DNA of 64,000 nucleotides from an uncultured Pseudomonas sp. (GCF_946886105.1 NZ_CAMPHV010000013.1:57357-121356); one strand, 5' to 3'. Counted from the first letter of the stretch, positions 21,730 through 30,910 are shown. Notes: generated by a model from the sequence alone, not told the origin. Translations and numbers: made by a program.

Positions 21730-23874
21730 ATGCCGTTCAGCCGACTCTCGATCCAACTGAAGATCACCCTGCTCGCAGGCCTGTGTTTGTTGAGCATCGT
21801 GGCAGTGCTGGTCGGCGCTTCGGTGCTGCAGGCCTCGCGAAGTTCCAGCCTGGTCAAACAGGTGAGCAGCAAAATGCTCGAAGAGTCGGCGCAATTGCGC
21901 ATGGAGGCACGCGCCCAGTCCCAGGCGCTGCTCATGCAACGCTACTTCATGGATGCTTATCAATACGGCAAGGGCGCAGCCAAGCAGGTACTGTTCATTC
22001 GCGAGCAGGCGCAGAAGCGTTTTCTCGATGCCTTCGACCTGCGTGAAGACCTGACCCGGCAGATCCGTAGCGCCCTGGAAGCCAACCGCAGCCTGCTCGG
22101 CATCTATGTGGCCTTCGAACCTGAGGGGCTGGACGGCAAGGACAGCCTGTTCGGCGACATGCCCGAACTGGGCAGCAACGACAGCGGGCGATATGCGCTC
22201 TACTGGTCGCAGAGCAAAAGCGGCGAACTCAGTTCCGAAACCATGACCGAGGCGAACCTCGCCGATACCACCCCGGGCATCAGCGGCTCGCCCTACAACG
22301 CCTGGTTCACCTGCCCGATCAAAACCGCTAAGACCTGCCTGCTGGAACCCTATATCGACGAAGCCGACGGGGTGAAGATCCTGATGACCAGCATCGCCTT
22401 TCCCCTCGAGGAGAAAGGCAAGATTATCGGCGTGCTGGGCGTCGATATCGCCCTGGCCAACATGCAGGACATCAGCATGCAGGCCAATAGCGAACTCTTC
22501 GATGGCCAGGGGCATGTCAGCATTATCAGCCCCTCCGGCCTGCTCGCCGGCCACAGCCGCGACAGCAACCTGCTGGGCGGCAAACTGGACAAGGCATTTG
22601 CCGACCAGCACGCGGAAATGATCAAGCTGATCGCTAGCAACCAGCCGCAAGTGCTGCATCACCAGGGCAACCTGCAAGTGCTGATGCCCTTGCTGCCGAC
22701 GCCCGAGTCCAAGCCCTGGGGCGTTTTGGTCGAAGTGCCCGAGGATGTCTTGCTGCGACCGGCCATTCAACTCGAAGAACAACTGGATTCGCTGGGCAGC
22801 CGCAACACCGCCATTTCCCTGGGCCTCGGCCTCGCCGCCGGGGTCATCGGCATACTGCTGATCTGGCTCACGGCGCTGGGGGTGACCCGGCCGATCCTCG
22901 GCGTCGCCGCCATGTTGAAGAACATCGCCAGCGGCGAAGGCGACCTGACCCGCCGCCTGGAATACGCCAAGCAGGATGAATTGGGCGAACTGGCCGGCTG
23001 GTTCAACCGCTTCCTCGACAAACTCCAACCGATCATCGCCGATGTCAAACGCAGCGTGCAGGATGCGCGCAATACCGCGGACCAGTCGTCCGAGATCGCC
23101 AATCAGACCAGCGCAGGCATGCAACAGCAGTTCCGCGAGGTCGATCAGGTCGCCACCGCCTTCCAGGAGATGAGCGCCACCGCCCAGGACGTCGCGCACA
23201 ACGCCGCCCAGGCCGCCGAAGCCGCACGTAGCGCGGATGCGGCTACCCGCGAAGGCCTCAGCGTGATCGACAAGACCACTTCGAGCATCGAACTGCTGGC
23301 CAACGAAATGAACGTGGCCATGCAGGAAGTCGAAGGCCTGGCCACCAGCAGTGAAAAAATCGGTTCGGTACTCGAAGTGATCCGCTCCATCGCCGAACAG
23401 ACTAATCTGCTGGCCCTGAACGCCGCCATCGAGGCGGCGCGGGCGGGCGAAGCCGGTCGCGGCTTCGCCGTGGTCGCCGACGAAGTGCGCAACCTGGCCA
23501 AGCGCACCCAGGACTCGGTGGAGGAGATCCGCCAGGTCATCGAAGGCTTGCAGAGCGGCACCCGCGAGGTGGTCAGCACCATGCACAGCAGCCATCGCCA
23601 GGCGCAAGGCAGCGTCGACCAGGTCGAGCTCGCCGTAGCCGCGCTGCAACGCATCAGCCAAGCGGTCAGCGTCATTACCGACATGAACATGCAGATTGCC
23701 AGCGCCGCCGAGGAACAAAGCTCCGTGGCCGAGGAGATCAACCGCAATGTCGCGTCGATTCGCGACGTCACCGAATCGATCTCCAACAAGGCCGACGAAT
23801 CGGCACAAGTCACGCAGAACCTCAACAGCCTGGCCAACCATCAACAAGGCCTTATGGATCATTTCCGCGTATAA
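21730..23874 (+). CDS. Methyl-accepting chemotaxis protein, dCache type, TlpQ/McpU-like
   Basis: A 714-residue chemoreceptor: membrane helix at about 11-33, periplasmic double-Cache-like sensor up to about 355, second helix at about 360-383 ([20 protein letters not shown]), HAMP to about 436 and a cytoplasmic signalling domain whose hairpin tip ([19 protein letters not shown]) lies near residue 556. The sensor segments [17 protein letters not shown] and [12 protein letters not shown] resemble the polyamine/histamine receptors TlpQ and McpU, and the length and genome position match P. aeruginosa PA2654 (tlpQ); both comparisons are from memory. The ligand is therefore inferred. The gene has its own FliA-type promoter and an AAGG ribosome binding site. 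Confidence 0.9.
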   Translation: MPFSRLSIQLKITLLAGLCLLSIVAVLVGASVLQASRSSSLVKQVSSKMLEESAQLRMEARAQSQALLMQRYFMDAYQYGKGAAKQVLFIREQAQKRFLDAFDLREDLTRQIRSALEANRSLLGIYVAFEPEGLDGKDSLFGDMPELGSNDSGRYALYWSQSKSGELSSETMTEANLADTTPGISGSPYNAWFTCPIKTAKTCLLEPYIDEADGVKILMTSIAFPLEEKGKIIGVLGVDIALANMQDISMQANSELFDGQGHVSIISPSGLLAGHSRDSNLLGGKLDKAFADQHAEMIKLIASNQPQVLHHQGNLQVLMPLLPTPESKPWGVLVEVPEDVLLRPAIQLEEQLDSLGSRNTAISLGLGLAAGVIGILLIWLTALGVTRPILGVAAMLKNIASGEGDLTRRLEYAKQDELGELAGWFNRFLDKLQPIIADVKRSVQDARNTADQSSEIANQTSAGMQQQFREVDQVATAFQEMSATAQDVAHNAAQAAEAARSADAATREGLSVIDKTTSSIELLANEMNVAMQEVEGLATSSEKIGSVLEVIRSIAEQTNLLALNAAIEAARAGEAGRGFAVVADEVRNLAKRTQDSVEEIRQVIEGLQSGTREVVSTMHSSHRQAQGSVDQVELAVAALQRISQAVSVITDMNMQIASAAEEQSSVAEEINRNVASIRDVTESISNKADESAQVTQNLNSLANHQQGLMDHFRV

Positions 23875-23954
23875 CAGCCTCTCCAGCGCCCGATCGGCGC
23901 CCGTCCAGTTGCGCGCCAGCCAGTCTGGCGCGCGTTTATTTTTAGGAATGGAAC

Positions 23955-24551
23955 ATGCTGAATATCGTCCTGGTGGCCGGTTCCGGCCGCAGCAACAGTC
24001 AGTCCGGCAAAGTCGCGCGCTTTCTGCGCCAACGCTTGATTCAACTCGGGCAAACCAGCGAGGAGTCGAGCGGTGTCATCGACCTTGGGCTGGCGCCGTT
24101 GCCCTTGTGGCCGTCCGAGGATGCCGGCCCCTGGAGCCTGTACAGCCAGCAGTTGAAAGACGCGGACGCGCTGGTGATAGTCGCCCCCGAGTGGAATGGC
24201 ATGGCCTGCCCGGCGATCAAGAATTTCTTTATCTACGCCAGTAAAGCCGAGTTGGCGCACAAGCCCGGCTTGCTGGTCGGCGTTTCCTCGGGCATCGGCG
24301 GCGCCTACCCGATCAGCGAACTGCGTGCCTCCAGCTACAAGAATTGCCGGTTGTGCTACCTGCCCGAACACTTGATCGTGCGTCAGGTCGAGCAGCGCCT
24401 GAACACACCGCAAGCGGCCAGCGAAGACGATCAGCGCCTACGCGCACGAATCGATTACGCGCTGGATATTCTGACGAAATATGCAATCGCGCTAAAACCC
24501 GTGCGCGAAGCCATCGATATGAGCGATGCGGCATTTGCCAACGGGATGTAG
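23955..24551 (+). CDS. NADPH-dependent FMN reductase family protein
   Basis: A 198-residue flavodoxin-fold oxidoreductase. The N-terminal phosphate loop reads LVAGSGRSNSQSGKVA, and the flavin-contact segment VIVAPEWNGMACPAIKNFF is typical of NADPH-dependent FMN reductases (usual motif PEYNGS...LKN). It is predicted to be cytoplasmic. TTAGGAATGGA precedes ATG 23955. It is convergent with the bqsS-like kinase gene 24 bases downstream. In P. aeruginosa this position next to bqsS is, as I recall, occupied by bqsT, which is not seen here. Confidence 0.85.
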   Translation: MLNIVLVAGSGRSNSQSGKVARFLRQRLIQLGQTSEESSGVIDLGLAPLPLWPSEDAGPWSLYSQQLKDADALVIVAPEWNGMACPAIKNFFIYASKAELAHKPGLLVGVSSGIGGAYPISELRASSYKNCRLCYLPEHLIVRQVEQRLNTPQAASEDDQRLRARIDYALDILTKYAIALKPVREAIDMSDAAFANGM

Positions 24552-24575
24552 AGCGAGCAACCGACCTGGCGGGCG

Positions 24576-25928
24576 TTACCCGCTGGCCCGCAAGCTGGCG
24601 GATAGTGGCTCGCCTCTCGGCACCGCCCGTAAGGGTAACTCGATGCGTACGCACAGACCGCCCAGCCCACTATCGAGCAATGCCAGGCTGCCAGCCCAGG
24701 CGTCGACGATATCGCGCACAATGCCCAGACCCAAGCCATGACCTGCGACCTGCTCGTCGAGGCGTGCGCCTCGGCTCAACACCTCTTCTCGCTGCCCCAG
24801 GGGAATACCCGCACCGTCGTCATCGATAGTCAGCACATAAGCGCTGTCCGTGCGTTCGATATGCAGGCACACCTTGCTGCTTGCCCATTTGCAGGCGTTG
24901 TCCAGCAGGTTGCCGAGCAATTCCAGTAGATCCTCGCGATCCCAGGGCAGGCGCAAGTCTGGCGCGGCGTGCCAGTCCATCTGCAGCTCGCGGCCATGAA
25001 TCATGGCCAAGGTGGAGAACAGGCTCGGCAACTCTTCGGCGCATGCGAAGTGCGCTCCCGGCAACGCCTCGCCCGCCAGGCGCGCGCGCCCCAGCTCCCG
25101 CGCCAAACGCTGCTCGATCTGCTGCAATTGCTCGATAAGGCTCGCGCGCAACGCGGGATGACGATCGAACGCCTCCCGCGAGGCCAGGCCGAACAATACT
25201 GCCAGCGGCGTTTTCAGGGCATGGCCGAGATTGCCCAACGCATTGCGCGAGCGCTTCAAGGTATCTTCGGTATGGGCCTGGAGATGATTGATCTGCCCCA
25301 CCAATGCCGTCAGCTCTTCCGGTACCTGGGTATCCAGCGCCTCGCGCTGGCCTTGCTGCAACTGCTCGACCTGTTGCCGCACCAGCTCCAGGGGGCGCAA
25401 GGCGCGGCGCACCGTCAGGCGCTGCAACAGCAGGATCAACGCCAGCGCCGCCAGGCCAACCCCCAGGGCGACATGCTGCGCACGGCGGAAACTTTGCAAA
25501 ATCGGGGTGTAATCCCTGGCAACATGAATCGACAGCGGCTGGGAGAAGCGCTGGAAGTCCGCGCGATAGGTCAGCAGCAACTGCCCCTGGGGACCATCGC
25601 CCAACTGCGTTTGCAGGCCGGGCTCGGCGGCCACGGAGAGTTCCCGATCCCATAAAGAGCGCGAACGCCAGGTTTCGTCGGCAAAATCGATACGAAAATA
25701 CTGCCCGGAATAAGGCCGTTGATAGGCCGCGCTGAGACGCTGCTCGTCCAGTTGCACCCCGCCCGGCCCACGCACCAACGCAGCGAGCAGGGTCTGCGCG
25801 TCATCCTTGAGTCCGGCCTGTAAATAGCGGCGCAAGCTGTGGTCGAACAGCCACAAACTGCTTTGCGCGAACAACAGGCCGACCACCACCAGCACGCTGA
25901 GCAGCCCGAGGCTCAAGCGTCGTTGCAT
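24576..25928 (-). CDS. bqsS: Sensor histidine kinase, BqsS/CarS-like
   Basis: A 450-residue membrane kinase. Helix one (about 5-27), a periplasmic sensor of roughly 120 residues, helix two (VALGVGLAALALILLL), HAMP, an H-box GNLGHALKTPLAVL with the phospho-His at 236, then the ATPase N, G1 and G2 boxes (GNLLDNACKWA, DDDGAGIP, GHGLGLGIV). The PhoQ-like H-box and the place behind two PepSY genes and an OmpR-type regulator match the P. aeruginosa Fe(II)/Ca-responsive BqsRS (CarRS) system. I do not see the RExxE iron motif in the periplasmic part. ATG 25928 is chosen; the frame continues upstream through the regulator gene as a shadow. Confidence 0.8.
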   Translation of the reverse strand: MQRRLSLGLLSVLVVVGLLFAQSSLWLFDHSLRRYLQAGLKDDAQTLLAALVRGPGGVQLDEQRLSAAYQRPYSGQYFRIDFADETWRSRSLWDRELSVAAEPGLQTQLGDGPQGQLLLTYRADFQRFSQPLSIHVARDYTPILQSFRRAQHVALGVGLAALALILLLQRLTVRRALRPLELVRQQVEQLQQGQREALDTQVPEELTALVGQINHLQAHTEDTLKRSRNALGNLGHALKTPLAVLFGLASREAFDRHPALRASLIEQLQQIEQRLARELGRARLAGEALPGAHFACAEELPSLFSTLAMIHGRELQMDWHAAPDLRLPWDREDLLELLGNLLDNACKWASSKVCLHIERTDSAYVLTIDDDGAGIPLGQREEVLSRGARLDEQVAGHGLGLGIVRDIVDAWAGSLALLDSGLGGLCVRIELPLRAVPRGEPLSASLRASG

Positions 25929-25933
25929 CGACT

Positions 25934-26602
25934 TCAAGCGGCGCCTCCGCCGAGCCGATAACCCTGCCCACGCCGGGTCTCGATCACCTCGCGTCCCAGC
26001 TTGCGGCGCAGGTGATTGACATGCACTTCGATGACATTCGAGTCGCGCTCGCTTTCGCCATCGTAAAGGTGTTCGGCCAAATGGCTTTTCGAGAGGATCT
26101 GCCCGACATGCAGCATGAAATAGCGCAGCAGACGAAATTCCGCCGCCGTCAATTCGATCTCCTCGTCGCCCCGGCTGACGCACTGGCGCCCTTCGTCCAA
26201 TTGCAAACCGGCGGCTTGCAGTTGCCGGTGGTTGGCCAGCCCGTGGGCGCGCCGCAACAGCGATTGGATGCGCAGTTGCAGCTCTTCCGGGTGGAAGGGT
26301 TTGCTCAGGTAATCGTCCGCCCCGGCCTTGAGTCCTTCGATGCGCTCGGCCCATGAACCGCGCGCGGTGAGAATCAGTACCGGCGCGCTCATGCCGCCCG
26401 CGCGCCATTCCTGCAACACCTCCAGTCCCGGCTTGCCGGGCAAGCCGAGGTCGAGAACGATCAGGTCATAAGGCTCGCAAGCGCCCTGGAAGGCGGCATC
26501 GCGGCCATCCGCCAGCCAATCGACCGCATAGCCTTGGCGGGCCAGGCTGACGAGCAGCTCGTCGGCCAGAGGCACGTGGTCCTCTACCAGTAACAGGCGC
26601 AT
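25934..26602 (-). CDS. bqsR: OmpR-family response regulator, BqsR/CarR-like
   Basis: A 222-residue regulator with an N-terminal receiver (acidic pair EDH at 7-9, phospho-Asp51 in [10 protein letters not shown] switch lysine) and a C-terminal winged helix ([13 protein letters not shown], then [28 protein letters not shown]). Its stop lies 5 bases before the kinase start, and its start directly abuts the preceding PepSY gene. Partner of the adjacent kinase; predicted targets include its own operon through the site at 27282-27297. Confidence 0.83.
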   Translation of the reverse strand: MRLLLVEDHVPLADELLVSLARQGYAVDWLADGRDAAFQGACEPYDLIVLDLGLPGKPGLEVLQEWRAGGMSAPVLILTARGSWAERIEGLKAGADDYLSKPFHPEELQLRIQSLLRRAHGLANHRQLQAAGLQLDEGRQCVSRGDEEIELTAAEFRLLRYFMLHVGQILSKSHLAEHLYDGESERDSNVIEVHVNHLRRKLGREVIETRRGQGYRLGGGAA

Positions 26603-26920
26603 TCAGTCTTCCACCTCGTCCTTGAGCAGCTCGGCGCTCTGGGCGTCCAGCTCCAGCTCGCGGACGACACCTTGCACCGTCACCAGCTCGACCTCATAAA
26701 CCAGAACGCCCTGCTCTTCTTCCAATTCGACTTCCAACAGAACGGCTCCCGGATAGCGCTCCAGCGCCACGACCAGCATCTGTTCGAGGGGCAGAATCGC
26801 CCCCTCGCGACGCAGGCGCAGCGCTTCGTCCTGATCCAGATCACGGGCGCTGCTGCCAAACGTCAGCGTGATCAGCAACAGTCCCAGGAGCGGGCGATAA
26901 GCCAAAGCCGTTGTTCTCAT
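26603..26920 (-). CDS. Small exported PepSY-domain protein (BqsQ-like)
   Basis: A 105-residue protein with a signal peptide (RPLLGLLLITLTFGSSARD) followed by a PepSY domain: EALRLRREGAILPLEQ, then an acidic LEVELEEEQGVLVYEVELV segment. ATG 26920 has AGGACAGTTA upstream and gives a proper signal peptide; the frame extends 20 residues further without support. It sits between the other PepSY gene (TAATG overlap) and bqsR. PepSY proteins of this operon are thought to act in the periplasm with the sensor or with cation stress; the exact role is not readable here. Confidence 0.82.
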   Translation of the reverse strand: MRTTALAYRPLLGLLLITLTFGSSARDLDQDEALRLRREGAILPLEQMLVVALERYPGAVLLEVELEEEQGVLVYEVELVTVQGVVRELELDAQSAELLKDEVED

Positions 26921-27228
26921 TAACTGTCCTGTTGGTTCTTGAGTACCTGACCATTGCTGGCATCCAATTCGATATCCCACTGCACGCCCTGGGCGTCGCG
27001 AACTTCGACCTGGTAAACGTAACGGCCGTATTCCTCTTCCAGCTCGGTTTCTTCGATCTTGCCGCCGGCATGCTGCGCCAGGGCGGCGGCATTGAGTTTT
27101 TCGAACGACTGGATGGTACCCGCGTCGCGCAATTTAAGCGCTTCGTCCGGGCCCAGATCGCGAGCCAGGGCGAACCCGGCGGTGAGTGTCAGGGCAGCGG
27201 CGGTGAATAATGCAGTAAAGGCTTTCAT
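26920..27228 (-). CDS. Small exported PepSY-domain protein (BqsP-like)
   Basis: A 102-residue protein with signal peptide MKAFTALFTAAALTLTAGFA and a PepSY domain (DEALKLRDAGTIQSFEKL, IEETELEEEYGRYVYQVEV). It is a paralogue of the next gene and the first gene of the four-gene operon. ATG 27228 is supported by AAGGAGATTGAAC directly upstream; the longer frame start at 27267 has none. The stop overlaps the next start by one base (TAATG). Confidence 0.85.
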   Translation of the reverse strand: MKAFTALFTAAALTLTAGFALARDLGPDEALKLRDAGTIQSFEKLNAAALAQHAGGKIEETELEEEYGRYVYQVEVRDAQGVQWDIELDASNGQVLKNQQDS

Positions 27229-27281
27229 GTTCAATCTCCTTGAAGGGTTTGCTTTCGACAGGTTCAAGGTACTGCGCCGGA

Positions 27282-27297
27282 CTTAATTCAAGCTGAA
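27282..27297 (-). promoter_or_regulatory. BqsR-box-like direct repeat upstream of the PepSY-bqsRS operon
   Basis: On the minus strand the sequence reads TTCAG-CTTGAA-TTAAG. The published BqsR box of P. aeruginosa is a tandem TTAAG-N6-TTAAG, so this site matches nine of ten fixed positions with exact spacing. It lies 54 bases before the first PepSY start, in the divergent region shared with the patatin-like gene, and suggests autoregulation. Confidence 0.6.
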
Positions 27298-27348
27298 TTG
27301 AACCACCGCGCAATGATTGACTGCACATCATTCACCGCCTGAAGTCGC

Positions 27349-27376
27349 TTGGCCTGGGCGACGAGCCCTCTATAAT
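27349..27376 (+). promoter_or_regulatory. Candidate sigma-70 promoter of the patatin-like gene
   Basis: TTGGCC (27349-27354), a 16-base spacer and a perfect TATAAT (27371-27376). Transcription would start near 27383, giving a leader of about 20 bases before ATG 27403, just enough for the GGAG ribosome binding site at 27393. Confidence 0.6.
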
Positions 27377-27402
27377 CGCTGCCTTGCGCGATGGAGACCA
27401 GC

Positions 27403-28482
27403 ATGAGTGCGATTCTGATCAAAGCCCCAGCCCTGACGATCAAAGCCGGACCACGAGCCATGACGCGGATACGCGAACGCGGCTTGCTGCCAGCCGACGT
27501 GGGTACGCTGCCAGGCGCTGCTGGCGGCCCCAAAGCGCTGGGTATCCAGGGCCTGGACCTGGCGCTGTTCGGCGACTGGCTGAGGCGCGCGCCGCGCGAG
27601 CGCTCGCTGATCGGCGCCTCCATCGGCTCCTGGCGCTTCGCCAGCGCCTGCTTGCCGGATGCGGCGGCCGGCATTCGCCGCCTCGGTGAGCTGTACACCG
27701 AACAACGCTTCGCCAAAGGCGTGAGCATGGCCGAGGTGTCGCGCAGCTGCCGCGCGATGCTCGAACAACTGCTGCAGGACCAGGACGAGCAGGTGCTGAG
27801 CAATGCGCATTACCGCCTGAATATCGTCGTGGTGAAAAGCCATGGCCTGCTCCAGCACGATCACCGCGGTGCCCTGGGCCTGGGATTGTCTTCGGTGATC
27901 GGCAGCAACCTGTTGGGGCGCTCGCGCCTGGCCCGACACTTCGAACGGGTGATCCTGCACGATGCGCGTTTACCGCCGCCGCTGGGCGCGCTGAGCGACT
28001 TCCCCTCGCGTTACCTGACCCTGGATGCGCACAACCTGCGCCATGCCCTGCTCGCTTCGGGCTCTATCCCGATGATCATGCAAGGCGTGCGCGACATTCC
28101 CGGCGCGGGTCCCGGCACCTATCGCGACGGAGGGCTGCTCGACTATCACCTCGACTTGCCCTACAGCGGCGACGATATCGTGCTCTACCCGCATTTCACC
28201 GACAGGGTGATTCCCGGCTGGTTCGATAAAGGCATGCCCTGGCGTCGCGCTAACGCCACACGCTTGCAGGACGTGCTGCTACTGGCGCCCTCGGCCGATC
28301 ATTTGGCACGTCTGCCCCACGCTAAACTGCCGGACCGTAAGGACTTCAGCCGCTATCTGGGCGACGATGCCGGTCGCGAGCGCTATTGGCGCAAAGCCAT
28401 GGACGAGAGCCGTCGGCTCGGCGATGAGTTTCTCGAGCTGGTTGAAAACGGCCGTTTGGCCGAGCGCATGCAACCGCTTTAA
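27403..28482 (+). CDS. Patatin-like phospholipase-fold protein
   Basis: A 359-residue protein with a patatin-like catalytic layout: an oxyanion-type glycine stretch (LPGAAGGPKALG), the nucleophile elbow GASIGSW (GxSxG) and a late DGG dyad motif (RDGGLLDYHLDLPY). No signal peptide is visible, so it is probably cytoplasmic. ATG 27403 is preferred over ATG 27391 because GGAG at 27393-27396 is spaced for it and the candidate promoter leaves no leader for the other. Lipid acyl hydrolase activity is inferred from the dyad; the substrate is unknown. Divergent from the bqs operon and followed by a hydrolase gene after 47 bases. Confidence 0.75.
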   Translation: MSAILIKAPALTIKAGPRAMTRIRERGLLPADVGTLPGAAGGPKALGIQGLDLALFGDWLRRAPRERSLIGASIGSWRFASACLPDAAAGIRRLGELYTEQRFAKGVSMAEVSRSCRAMLEQLLQDQDEQVLSNAHYRLNIVVVKSHGLLQHDHRGALGLGLSSVIGSNLLGRSRLARHFERVILHDARLPPPLGALSDFPSRYLTLDAHNLRHALLASGSIPMIMQGVRDIPGAGPGTYRDGGLLDYHLDLPYSGDDIVLYPHFTDRVIPGWFDKGMPWRRANATRLQDVLLLAPSADHLARLPHAKLPDRKDFSRYLGDDAGRERYWRKAMDESRRLGDEFLELVENGRLAERMQPL

Positions 28483-28529
28483 TCGAATTGCCAACCTAAA
28501 CCTGAGACAGCCCCACCAAGGAAGGCCAG

Positions 28530-29387
28530 ATGAAGCTAGCAGTCGCGATTATCCACGGTATTGGGGTTCAGCCGGACAGCCGCGACCTTGAAGGCCAATA
28601 TGCGTATTCCCAGCGCATGATTGCCGGCCTGCGTCGACAACTCGGCGTAGAGGCCGAGCATGTGGCCTTCCAGAGCCTGTACTGGGCCAGCGTGCTGGAC
28701 AAGCGGCAATTGGATTTCCTCGATAGCCTGCGCGATCAACCGGTTCGCTGGCGCTGGCTGAGGCGCCTCGTCACCTTGTTCCTCGGCGATGCTAGCGGTT
28801 ACCGCAAGGTCAGCGAGGCCTATGACACCACCTACCAGGAAGTGCACCAATGTGTTCGCGCCGGGCTCAATGCGCTGCGCGCCAAGGTCGATGCCAATAC
28901 CCCCCTGGTGGTGCTGGCCCATTCGCTGGGCGGGCATATCTTTTCCAACTATGCCTGGGATCAGCAAAGCATCAACAAAACCCCGAGCTGCCCACTTGAT
29001 CCCTTTATCGCCCTGGAAACCCTGGCCGGCCTGGTGACTTTCGGTTGCAACATCCCGCTGTTCACCTTCGCCTGCGACCCCGTAGTGCCGATTCGCTTCC
29101 CCGGCCATTGCCTGACCGACGCGGTACGCGAGCAAGCCCGCTGGCTCAATCTTTATGCACCGGCCGATCCCTTGGGTTATCCGCTACGACCACTGCAGAA
29201 CTATGCCGCCGTGGTCGCCGAGGATCGGGCCATGCCGGTAGGCCCCTGCTATAAACGCCATACTCCGCTGAGCCATTTCGAATATTGGAACGACAAAAAC
29301 TTCCAACGCTATGTCGCCCGTTATTTATGCCAACTGTTATCGGCGTGCCCCTCCAACACCGACACACCGGGACTGCTCGGCGATTAA
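28530..29387 (+). CDS. Alpha/beta hydrolase-like protein
   Basis: A 285-residue protein beginning with a strand MKLAVAIIHGIGVQP that gives an HGxG oxyanion motif, and containing the nucleophile elbow LVVLAHSLGGHIFSNYAWD (GHSxG variant AHSLGG). A late ...KRHTPLSHFEYW could supply the catalytic histidine. No signal peptide is visible. It is probably co-transcribed with the patatin-like gene 47 bases upstream; both are serine-hydrolase folds with possible lipid substrates. The reaction is not known. Confidence 0.7.
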   Translation: MKLAVAIIHGIGVQPDSRDLEGQYAYSQRMIAGLRRQLGVEAEHVAFQSLYWASVLDKRQLDFLDSLRDQPVRWRWLRRLVTLFLGDASGYRKVSEAYDTTYQEVHQCVRAGLNALRAKVDANTPLVVLAHSLGGHIFSNYAWDQQSINKTPSCPLDPFIALETLAGLVTFGCNIPLFTFACDPVVPIRFPGHCLTDAVREQARWLNLYAPADPLGYPLRPLQNYAAVVAEDRAMPVGPCYKRHTPLSHFEYWNDKNFQRYVARYLCQLLSACPSNTDTPGLLGD

Positions 29388-29626
29388 TCGGCGACCCGCG
29401 ACAATAGGTACTTGAACGCCAAACTTGCGGTGAATGTTGCGGCGGTTTGTTTGTCCAAGCGTACATGGCGCACGGTTCTAAACTTATTTTTAGAAAAAAG
29501 TATGTTTTTTTATCTGCCGGTGTGACTTGGCAAGCCGATGCAGCCATCAACACATATGACAGGCCGGCATAACCTTAATGGATGCAGGCTAACGCTATTA
29601 GGGAATACCTCGGAGAAACCGACCCC

Positions 29627-29896
29627 ATGAACGCCCCGCTGCGTTTTAACGAAGCATTACTGATCGCCGATCGCGCCTTTCAACCTTTCCAGTGCATTGC
29701 CTGGGCGCCTCAGGACGGCACCGGCCAACTAAGCCTGAGCGTCGTCGACCGCACCAACACCCGCCTGCTCGGCCGTACCCAACTGTCCTGCAATACCTAC
29801 AGCGACCCGATTCAATTCGCCAAGGTATTGGAAGCGTCGCGCAATGAGCTGAGCCAAAAAGGTTTCCATTTAGCGCCTTGGAGCATGCCGGAATAA
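29627..29896 (+). CDS. Conserved small protein of unknown function
   Basis: An 89-residue soluble protein (MNAPLRFNEALLIADRAF...) with no signal peptide or membrane segment and no motif I can assign. GGAG at 29612-29615 precedes ATG 29627 at a rather long 11-base spacing; the longer frame from 29582 has no ribosome binding site. The preceding 239-base gap contains an AT-rich inverted repeat TTCTAAA-N6-TTTAGAA at 29476-29495 that may be its operator. Base composition is like its neighbours and the reading is coding-like. It looks like a genus-level conserved protein. Confidence 0.6.
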   Translation: MNAPLRFNEALLIADRAFQPFQCIAWAPQDGTGQLSLSVVDRTNTRLLGRTQLSCNTYSDPIQFAKVLEASRNELSQKGFHLAPWSMPE

Positions 29897-30217
29897 CCTT
29901 CCGAACTACATGCCAATCGCTCCCGGTTATGTACCTACGCTTATCCAAGCGTATTGCTCCGCATAACCGGGTGACGTTTCGCTTAGTTTCACCTGACGTA
30001 TAAAACGCCCCGCCTTCCAAGCGATTTAATCGCTCGCTGAACCACGCGCATTAAAACCCAAGGCACTTTTCACAACGCTCTACGATGCGCTCCACTGTCA
30101 CACCCGCCTGCGTCTCAACGCTCGATAGCGTCATGCATAAACCAGACAGGCTAAAAGAACGGAACTTCTCCCCGCGTTAACCAGCCAATGAGTCATCGGC
30201 TCAATGGAGTTAGCAGT
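29897..30217. other. Intergenic region with a nested inverted repeat
   Basis: No gene in these 321 bases. At 29922-29971 a perfect 10-base pair of arms (CCCGGTTATG / CATAACCGGG) encloses a second inverted repeat ACGCTT-ATCC-AAGCGT, so the RNA would form a two-part stem. There is no following T run, so it is not a standard terminator. The DUF421 gene uses GGAG at about 30206. Confidence 0.5.
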
Positions 30218-30910
30218 ATGAACGCGTTCGATTGGCAGCGGATGCTATGGGATAAGGCGACCCTCGGATTTCTCGGTGAAGTAGCGGTTCGTACCTTGCT
30301 GGCCTATGCGGTGGTTTTCCTGTTTCTGAAAGTGGCCGGGAGGCGCGGCGTACGGCAAATCTCGCTGTTCGAGCTGGTGATAATCCTGACGCTGGGTTCG
30401 GCCGCAGGCGACATGACCTTCTATGAGGACGTGCCGCTACTACCGGTCTTCAGCGTATTCCTGGCGATGAGCGTGCTCTATCGCCTCACCACCCTGCTGA
30501 TGAGCAAATACCCACGGCTGCAAGCCTGGATGGAAGGCCAACCTTTCGTTCTGATTCGCGACGGCGAGTTCGAGTTGGAAACCCTGACCCGCGGCAATAT
30601 TTCCCATGATGAATTCCTTATGGAGCTACGCCAGCATGGCGTCGAGCATCTGGGCCAGGTGCGCCTTGGTATTGTCGAGGTCAATGGCGACGTGAGCCTG
30701 TACTTCTACGGGCCGGACGTTATCCGCCCAGGGCTGTCGGTGCTGCCGGAGGCGAACAGACGGCTATTCACCTGCGCCCCGCGCACCATGCTCTGCGCAT
30801 GCAATATGTGCGGCGCGCTGCAGCATATCGAAGCCGGGCAACGGATGAACTGCCCTCGCTGCGGCCATGATTGCTGGTGCGAAGCCATGCATACCCCCTA
30901 TATCCGCTGA
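30218..30910 (+). CDS. DUF421 (YetF/YcaP-like) membrane protein with C-terminal zinc ribbon
   Basis: A 230-residue protein. Three N-terminal hydrophobic segments (about 20-40, 50-65 and 75-92) with the motif KVAGRRGVRQISLFELVI, then the soluble DUF421 core (GQPFVLIRDGEF, ISHDEFLMELRQHGV). After residue about 190 it adds two CxxC pairs (CNMCGAL and CPRCGHDCWC), which look like a small zinc ribbon. ATG 30218 is preferred over 30188 because GGAG lies just upstream. DUF421 proteins are implicated in envelope and redox functions in spore formers, but the role here is unknown. Confidence 0.8.
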   Translation: MNAFDWQRMLWDKATLGFLGEVAVRTLLAYAVVFLFLKVAGRRGVRQISLFELVIILTLGSAAGDMTFYEDVPLLPVFSVFLAMSVLYRLTTLLMSKYPRLQAWMEGQPFVLIRDGEFELETLTRGNISHDEFLMELRQHGVEHLGQVRLGIVEVNGDVSLYFYGPDVIRPGLSVLPEANRRLFTCAPRTMLCACNMCGALQHIEAGQRMNCPRCGHDCWCEAMHTPYIR

